Assembly (NCBI RefSeq): GCF_014647315.1
Contig: NZ_BMOY01000029.1
Coordinates: 1 to 36,372, forward strand
Length of the DNA: 36,372 nt
Direction of reading: 5' to 3'
DNA from: Paenalicyclobacillus cellulosilyticus
GTDB taxonomy: Bacteria; Bacillota; Bacilli; Alicyclobacillales; Alicyclobacillaceae
Part shown: positions 32,795 through 36,372 of the stretch, one piece after another
Position numbering within the stretch: the first letter of the stretch is position 1
Layout: the number at the start of each line of letters is the position of its first letter
Program-made: the position numbers and the translations under genes
Notes under the pieces: generated by a model
Seen by the model: only the letters and a program-made list of their open reading frames with translations
What the model was told of the DNA's origin: nothing
Database searches by the model: none

Positions 32795-32950
32795 CGGATT
32801 GGGCGCTGGCTCCTTTGCTTTCCGTGTCGCACGGCGGTGGCACGTGCTTGCATCGTATGACGCGCAAGCTGCGGCGTGACGCGCAAGTTGCGGCGCGTGT
32901 CGGCGTCGCGTCGGTTTCATTGTAGCAGGAAGGTGGCTGAGGTGCTACGC

Positions 32951-33472
32951 ATGGTACCGCAATCGTATGCGATGTGGCTGGGTCCGCTCATCGCCATGGT
33001 GGTGGCCCAAGCCCTCAAGCCGCTCATCATCATGGCGCGGCTTAGGCGATGGGATTGGCAGCGGATGCGGCGCGCGGGCGGTATGCCCAGCTCCCACACC
33101 GCGTTGGTAGTCGCCCTGGTGACCGAGTTGTGGTTGCACGAAGGCGGCCGCAATCCTGTGTTGGCGCTCGCCATCTTCATCGCGCTCATCGTCATGTACG
33201 ACGCGGCCGGCGTGCGTTGGCAAACCGGCCGGCAGGCGGCGGTGCTCAACCGACTGCTGCGGGGCTTGCGCCGCCACGCACCGTCAGGACGCACGGTGGA
33301 CGCCGGCGATCACGGTGAGCAAATTGCCCGCGGGATCCGCCCGCTGCACGTGGTGGATGCGCCGTGGTGGCTGGTGGACTGGCCGGTGCTCGACGAGCAC
33401 CTGGGCCACAAGCCCGTCGAGGTCTTGGGCGGCTGTCTTGTCGGCGTGCTGGTCGCACTCGCCATTCACTGA
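32951..33472 (+). CDS. yuiD: YuiD-like divergent PAP2 (DUF212) membrane protein
   Basis: 173 residues. GGMPSSHTALVVAL (about 43-56), VMYDAAGVR and the terminal LGHKPVEVLGGCLVGVLVAL are the three conserved blocks of YuiD. The SSH histidine recalls PAP2 phosphatases, but the other catalytic motifs are changed, so phosphatase activity is doubtful. Three to four membrane helices. ATG 32951 has GAGGTG 8 nt upstream; GTG 32942 with AGGAAGG is an alternative. Divergent from dedA. Confidence 0.88.
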   Translation: MVPQSYAMWLGPLIAMVVAQALKPLIIMARLRRWDWQRMRRAGGMPSSHTALVVALVTELWLHEGGRNPVLALAIFIALIVMYDAAGVRWQTGRQAAVLNRLLRGLRRHAPSGRTVDAGDHGEQIARGIRPLHVVDAPWWLVDWPVLDEHLGHKPVEVLGGCLVGVLVALAIH

Positions 33473-33490
33473 AGCGGAAGCGATGAACTC

Positions 33491-33537
33491 GGCCCTGGCA
33501 GCGCGCTGCAGCGCGATCGCCAGGGCCTGTCTGCTTC
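33491..33537 (+). terminator. Strong hairpin after yuiD, weak T-tract
   Basis: GGCCCTGGC (33491-33499) pairs perfectly with GCCAGGGCC (33529-33537), with an inner CGCGC/GCGCG stem. It is followed by TGTCTGCTTCT and not by a T-run. Confidence 0.5.
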
Positions 33538-33625
33538 TGGAACCTCGGATTGGCGCATATCCATGGTGGCGATGGGCGGCCGATGGCTGGCCGGACGGCC
33601 GTCCGCCGGAAAGGAGGCGTCGCCG

Positions 33626-33844
33626 ATGGATGCACAATGGCGCACCTACACACCGTGGCGCAGCCCGTTCGACCCGTGTCCGCCGCGGGAACAAAGGGCG
33701 TACATCGTCCCCCCCAACCAGTTCATCCAAACCCAGCCGCGGGGATTGCGCCAGTTCGCGCCGCGTGAGGCGCTGCGGCGCGGAACGTTGTGGCCTGACT
33801 TGTACAGCCCGTACGACACAGCGGGGAGGGGGGCGCAGCCGTGA
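33626..33844 (+). CDS. cotJA: Spore coat protein CotJA
   Basis: 72 residues. WRTYTPWRSPFDPCPP, the VPPNQFIQ block and the end REALRRGTLWPDLYSPYD match the CotJA family, whose hallmark is EALxxGTLxPxLYSPY. AAAGGAGG lies before ATG 33626. Needed for assembly of CotJC into the inner spore coat in B. subtilis. Its stop overlaps the cotJB GTG start by four bases. In B. subtilis the operon depends on SigE; here GCATATC at about 33557 recalls a SigE -35 but no matching -10 was seen. Confidence 0.93.
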   Translation: MDAQWRTYTPWRSPFDPCPPREQRAYIVPPNQFIQTQPRGLRQFAPREALRRGTLWPDLYSPYDTAGRGAQP

Positions 33845-34104
33845 GCAAGGTGGTTCCGCGCGAGTACTACCAGTTCATGCAAGAGATGCAGGCCATCGAT
33901 TTTGTCCTCGTCGAGCTGACGCTCTACCTCGACACCCACCCGGACGATGCGCAAGCGCTGGCGCAGTTTCAGCAGTTTCAGCGGCGCAAGCAGGCGCTGA
34001 TGCAGCAGTTCGAGCCCCTCTTCGGCCCGCTGCACGAGTACGGCAACAGCCCGGCCGGCAACCGGTGGGCATGGGCGGAAGGCCCTTGGCCGTGGCAGGT
34101 CTGA
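33841..34104 (+). CDS. cotJB: Spore coat protein CotJB
   Basis: 87 residues, the same length as B. subtilis CotJB. EYYQFMQEMQAIDFVLVELTLYLDTHPDDAQAL is the conserved core, and the C-terminus ends in WAWAEGPWPW. GTG start overlapping cotJA, with GGGGAGGGG upstream. Part of the CotJ complex. Confidence 0.95.
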   Translation: MSKVVPREYYQFMQEMQAIDFVLVELTLYLDTHPDDAQALAQFQQFQRRKQALMQQFEPLFGPLHEYGNSPAGNRWAWAEGPWPWQV

Positions 34105-34119
34105 AAGGGGGGATGCGCC

Positions 34120-34689
34120 GTGTGGATTTATGAAAAAAAACTCCAGTATCCGGTCCGCGTCAGCAAGTGCGATCCAAAAATGGCCAAGTACCTCATCGAG
34201 CAGTACGGCGGCGCCGACGGGGAGCTCGCTGCGGCGCTGCGTTACCTCAACCAGCGTTACACCATCCCCGACAAAGTCATCGGGTTGTTGACCGACATTG
34301 GCACCGAGGAATTCGCGCACCTCGAGATGATTGCGACCATGGTCTACAAACTGACCAAGGATGCAACTCCGGAACAACTGCGGGAAGCGGGGCTCGGCGA
34401 TCACTACGCCGATCACAGCTTCGCTCTCTTCTACCACAACGCGGCTGGCAACCCGTTCACCGTGACGTACATTCAGGCGAAGGGGGACCCCATCGCGGAC
34501 TTGTATGAGGACATCGCCGCGGAAGAAAAGGCGCGGGCGACGTACCAATGGTTGATTGACATGACCGACGACCCGGACCTTCAGGACAGCTTGAAGTTTC
34601 TGCGCGAGCGGGAGGTGGTGCACGCCCTGCGCTTCCGGGAAGCGGTGGAGATGTTGAAAGAACACCAGGATAGCCGCCATCCGTACTGA
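34120..34689 (+). CDS. cotJC: Spore coat protein CotJC, manganese-catalase family
   Basis: 189 residues. MWIYEKKLQYPVRVSKCDP, GADGELAAALRYLNQRYTIP and DIGTEEFAHLEMIATMVYKL are nearly invariant in CotJC. The four-helix ferritin-like fold carries Glu/His metal ligands (GTEEFAHLEM and EEKARATYQ with REVVHALRF), so hydrogen peroxide removal in the spore coat is likely. GTG start with AAGGGGGG upstream. Last gene of cotJA-cotJB-cotJC. Confidence 0.96.
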   Translation: MWIYEKKLQYPVRVSKCDPKMAKYLIEQYGGADGELAAALRYLNQRYTIPDKVIGLLTDIGTEEFAHLEMIATMVYKLTKDATPEQLREAGLGDHYADHSFALFYHNAAGNPFTVTYIQAKGDPIADLYEDIAAEEKARATYQWLIDMTDDPDLQDSLKFLREREVVHALRFREAVEMLKEHQDSRHPY

Positions 34690-35007
34690 GGGTGTGGTAC
34701 GGAGATCGTGTGGGTACGGAGAAACCTCGGCAGATGTCTTCGGGTGCGAACATCTGGCGGCGGCGCGCCGGGCAGCAGGCAGGGATGGCGGAGTGTGTGT
34801 CCGGAGGATGCCGGGGTGCGGCCATCAGGTCTGCTGACGGCGTGCCGGCGTGCTACAATGTAAGACGGGACTCGGTAAGACGGGACTCGGCACAACGCAC
34901 AACGGGACGCCGCGGGGGAGCGGAGCGCAAGTTGCGCGCGCCGCTCGGGTGTTCGTCCTGCCGAGGGGTGGGACAAGCGGGCGGCGCCAAGGTGTGGGTG
35001 AGGAAGC
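34690..35007 (+). other. Gene-free stretch with 15-bp tandem repeat and candidate promoter
   Basis: 318 bp without a supported gene. Contains a weak promoter (TACAAT at 34854-34859 with a poor -35) directly followed by the repeat described separately, and a long GC-rich leader before the next gene. CCGTAC/GTACGG after cotJC could form a small hairpin. Confidence 0.5.
34860..34889 (+). repeat. Tandem 15-bp repeat (two copies)
   Basis: GTAAGACGGGACTCG at 34860-34874 and again, perfectly, at 34875-34889, beginning just after a TACAAT -10 element, so it would lie at the very start of the transcript. Confidence 0.95.
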
Positions 35008-35646
35008 GTGCGCAGGGTGACGTTTGCGGATCTGACGTTTCGGGAGAAAGTGGAATACATCTGGATGTACTACAAGTACCACATCCTGATTGGCCTCATG
35101 ATCCTCATCGGCGTGGTGTACACCGTGGTGACGGTGACGGCGCGTGTGCCTGCCGCGCTGAACGTGCTTGTCATCAGCGGCAGTGTGCCGGCGACCGCGT
35201 CCGATCCGCTTTCGCGCGCCGCCACGGCAGCGTTGATCCCGCCGGGCCGGCGCGCGGCGGTGGAGGTGCAGTGTCTGCCGGTGGCAGGCCGTCTGACGGA
35301 CCCTGAAAACTACGCGGCGGTGATGAAACTGATGGCAATGGTGGCCGCGCATGACGTCGACGTGGTGGTGACGGATCGGCAGGACTTTGCACAGTTGGCG
35401 AAGCAAGGGATGTTCGTGGATCTGAACGCTCGGGACCAGGCTTCGGCTTGGTTGCGCCAACACCCGGACGACGCGGTGCATGTTCCGCCGCTGGCGGGGA
35501 CCACCGGCATTGTGATGACGCCTCGTTCCCGCTTCGCCCGGTTGGCGGGTGTACGGACTGAAGAAGTAGCGGGCGTGGTGCAAAACGGACCGCATGGTGA
35601 GCTTGCCATCCGGTTTGCCCTTTGGGCCGCGGAAACTGCCGAATGA
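35008..35646 (+). CDS. Membrane-anchored extracytoplasmic protein of unknown function
   Basis: 212 residues, GTG start with GGTGAGGAAG just upstream. The N-terminus TFREKVEYIWMYYKYHILIG runs into one membrane helix (about 25-45), a layout seen in uncharacterised Firmicutes proteins that begin with a similar EKLEYIWxYYKWHI segment. The outer part alternates beta strands and helices (LNVLVISGS, VDVVVTDRQDFAQLAKQGMFVDL, TTGIVMTPRSRFA), reminiscent of one lobe of a solute-binding protein. No catalytic motif seen. Stands alone before the tRNA genes. Confidence 0.75.
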   Translation: MRRVTFADLTFREKVEYIWMYYKYHILIGLMILIGVVYTVVTVTARVPAALNVLVISGSVPATASDPLSRAATAALIPPGRRAAVEVQCLPVAGRLTDPENYAAVMKLMAMVAAHDVDVVVTDRQDFAQLAKQGMFVDLNARDQASAWLRQHPDDAVHVPPLAGTTGIVMTPRSRFARLAGVRTEEVAGVVQNGPHGELAIRFALWAAETAE

Positions 35647-35661
35647 CTTGGTGCCTTCTTC

Positions 35662-35691
35662 TTGCATGAGCTGAGCCGCACGTGGTATGCT
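35662..35691 (+). promoter_or_regulatory. Candidate promoter of the tRNA pair
   Basis: TTGCAT (35662-35667), 18-bp spacer, TATGCT (35686-35691), about 70 bp before the first tRNA. A CCGGAT/ATCCGG hairpin (35722-35737) lies between them and may be a processing or terminator remnant. Confidence 0.5.
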
Positions 35692-35760
35692 TATCACCGC
35701 AGGTCGTTGCAGCGCTGTAGACCCGGATGGGATCCGGTCGATTTGGTGTTTTTCCTTCAG

Positions 35761-35836
35761 CGCGGGGTGGAGCAGTCGGCAGCTCGTCGGGCTCATAACC
35801 CGAAGGTCGCAGGTTCGAGTCCTGCCCCCGCAACCA
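35761..35836 (+). tRNA. Initiator tRNA-fMet (CAT), CCA encoded
   Basis: Cloverleaf from CGCGGGG to CCCCGCAACCA. The C1-A72 mismatch at the end of the acceptor stem and the three G-C pairs in the anticodon stem (TCGGG CTCATAA CCCGA) mark it as the initiator and not the elongator. Anticodon CAT; T-loop GGTTCGAGTCC present. Confidence 0.97.
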
Positions 35837-35839
35837 AGC

Positions 35840-35912
<73 letters not shown>

Positions 35913-36008
35913 CTTTCTTCTCTTCTTTCTTCAAGTTTCTGTTTTCCTGCCAAGTACCCTCATCACCCTACCCTACCTATCCGTACCCGTACCGTTTTCC
36001 TTGCAGTT

Positions 36009-36056
36009 CCACGGACGAGCATCTGCGAGGAGCAGGTGCCTGTCCGTGGTTTTGTT
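36009..36056 (+). terminator. Intrinsic terminator of the tRNA operon
   Basis: CCACGGAC (36009-36016) pairs with GTCCGTGG (36042-36049), with a second inner stem GCATCTGC/GCAGGTGC, followed by TTTTGTT. It lies about 100 nt after tRNA-Phe beyond a pyrimidine-rich stretch. Confidence 0.9.
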
Positions 36057-36114
36057 GCAGATGCGAGACGGCATCATCGAAACGGCATCGGGATGGCAGG
36101 GTGATGGCGCCCCC

Positions 36115-36144
36115 TTGACGCCCCGGGCGGCGGGGTGATATATT
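36115..36144 (+). promoter_or_regulatory. Promoter of an rRNA operon
   Basis: TTGACG (36115-36120), 18-bp spacer, TATATT (36139-36144) within very GC-rich DNA. Confidence 0.65.
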
Positions 36145-36149
36145 GTTCA

Positions 36150-36372
36150 ACGCCGCCACCCGCGCGGGGTGGTGGCAGGTCAGCCGCCGGTTGCGGCGGT
36201 GTGCCAGCAACTTCCGCTTGCACATGGCGGGTCGGCTGTGGTAAGGTAGTCGGTGCCGCCGTCGCGCGGGGACGCGCCGGGACGGCGGGAGACGGCAGAC
36301 ACCGGGCATCACCGGGACCGAGGCGGGCAGCCGCGGGCAGCGGTGGTGCACGGGCGCGGTTCCTTGAAAACT
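36150..36372 (+). other. rRNA operon leader (16S gene expected beyond the window)
   Basis: No ORF with a ribosome binding site. A 10-bp hairpin (GCCGCCACCC with GGGTGGTGGC, about 36153-36177) and further GC stems lead to TTCCTTGAAAACT at the very end, a sequence that precedes rRNA genes in many Bacilli. The assignment depends on that terminal match. Confidence 0.65.

Overview
The window is a high-GC stretch from a spore-forming member of the Firmicutes (class Bacilli, most like Alicyclobacillus, Kyrpidia and related thermophiles; this placement is inference from gene content). The evidence is spore genes (cotJA-cotJB-cotJC, ytxC, a YjcZ-type micro-ORF, yuiD), Gram-positive RNA controls (a T-box on thrS, a long leader on infC-rpmI-rplT), strong GGAGG ribosome binding sites, frequent GTG/TTG starts and SigA-type promoters.

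Layout. 1-1153: UDP-sugar dehydrogenase on the minus strand, cut short at its C-terminus. 1411-1512: a 33-residue YjcZ-like sporulation protein. 1805-3277: a secreted polysaccharide-deacetylase-like protein of unknown activity. 3461-5287: an unusual single protein that joins an eight-helix ZIP metal transporter to an extracytoplasmic multicopper oxidase; its promoter carries a DtxR/MntR-like inverted repeat. 5383-11887: nrdA-nrdB-metE, preceded by two NrdR boxes, a SigA promoter, a cobalamin riboswitch and a terminator. Class I ribonucleotide reductase and MetE are both B12-independent isozymes, so the block reads as a B12-shortage operon. 11975-13351: rmuC with a clear terminator. 13434-13739: remnant of a HAD phosphatase. 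13796-14959 (minus): DUF362 iron-sulfur protein. 15160-16053: ytxC. 16083-18507: promoter, threonine T-box and thrS.

18705-29672 is a complete type IV pilus cluster: prepilin peptidase, PilT, PilB, PilC, a major pilin behind a long structured leader, PilM, PilN, PilO, two minor pseudopilins and a PilX/GspK-like protein that ends in a beta-solenoid-like repeat domain. It lies between thrS and infC-rpmI-rplT, genes that are close neighbours in many bacteria. A fresh promoter at the end of the pilus cluster restarts transcription for infC, which starts at ATT.

31231-34689: TrmH-family RNA methyltransferase, DedA membrane protein (minus), YuiD-like protein and the cotJ spore coat operon. 35008-35646: a membrane-anchored protein of unknown function. 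35761-35912: initiator tRNA-Met and tRNA-Phe with a terminator. From 36115 a strong promoter begins an rRNA leader, and the window stops just before the expected 16S gene.

Most promising for new biology: the ZIP-oxidase fusion and its putative metal operator; the doubly regulated nrdAB-metE operon; the solenoid-bearing pilus tip candidate; and the structured, repeat-containing leader of the pilin gene.
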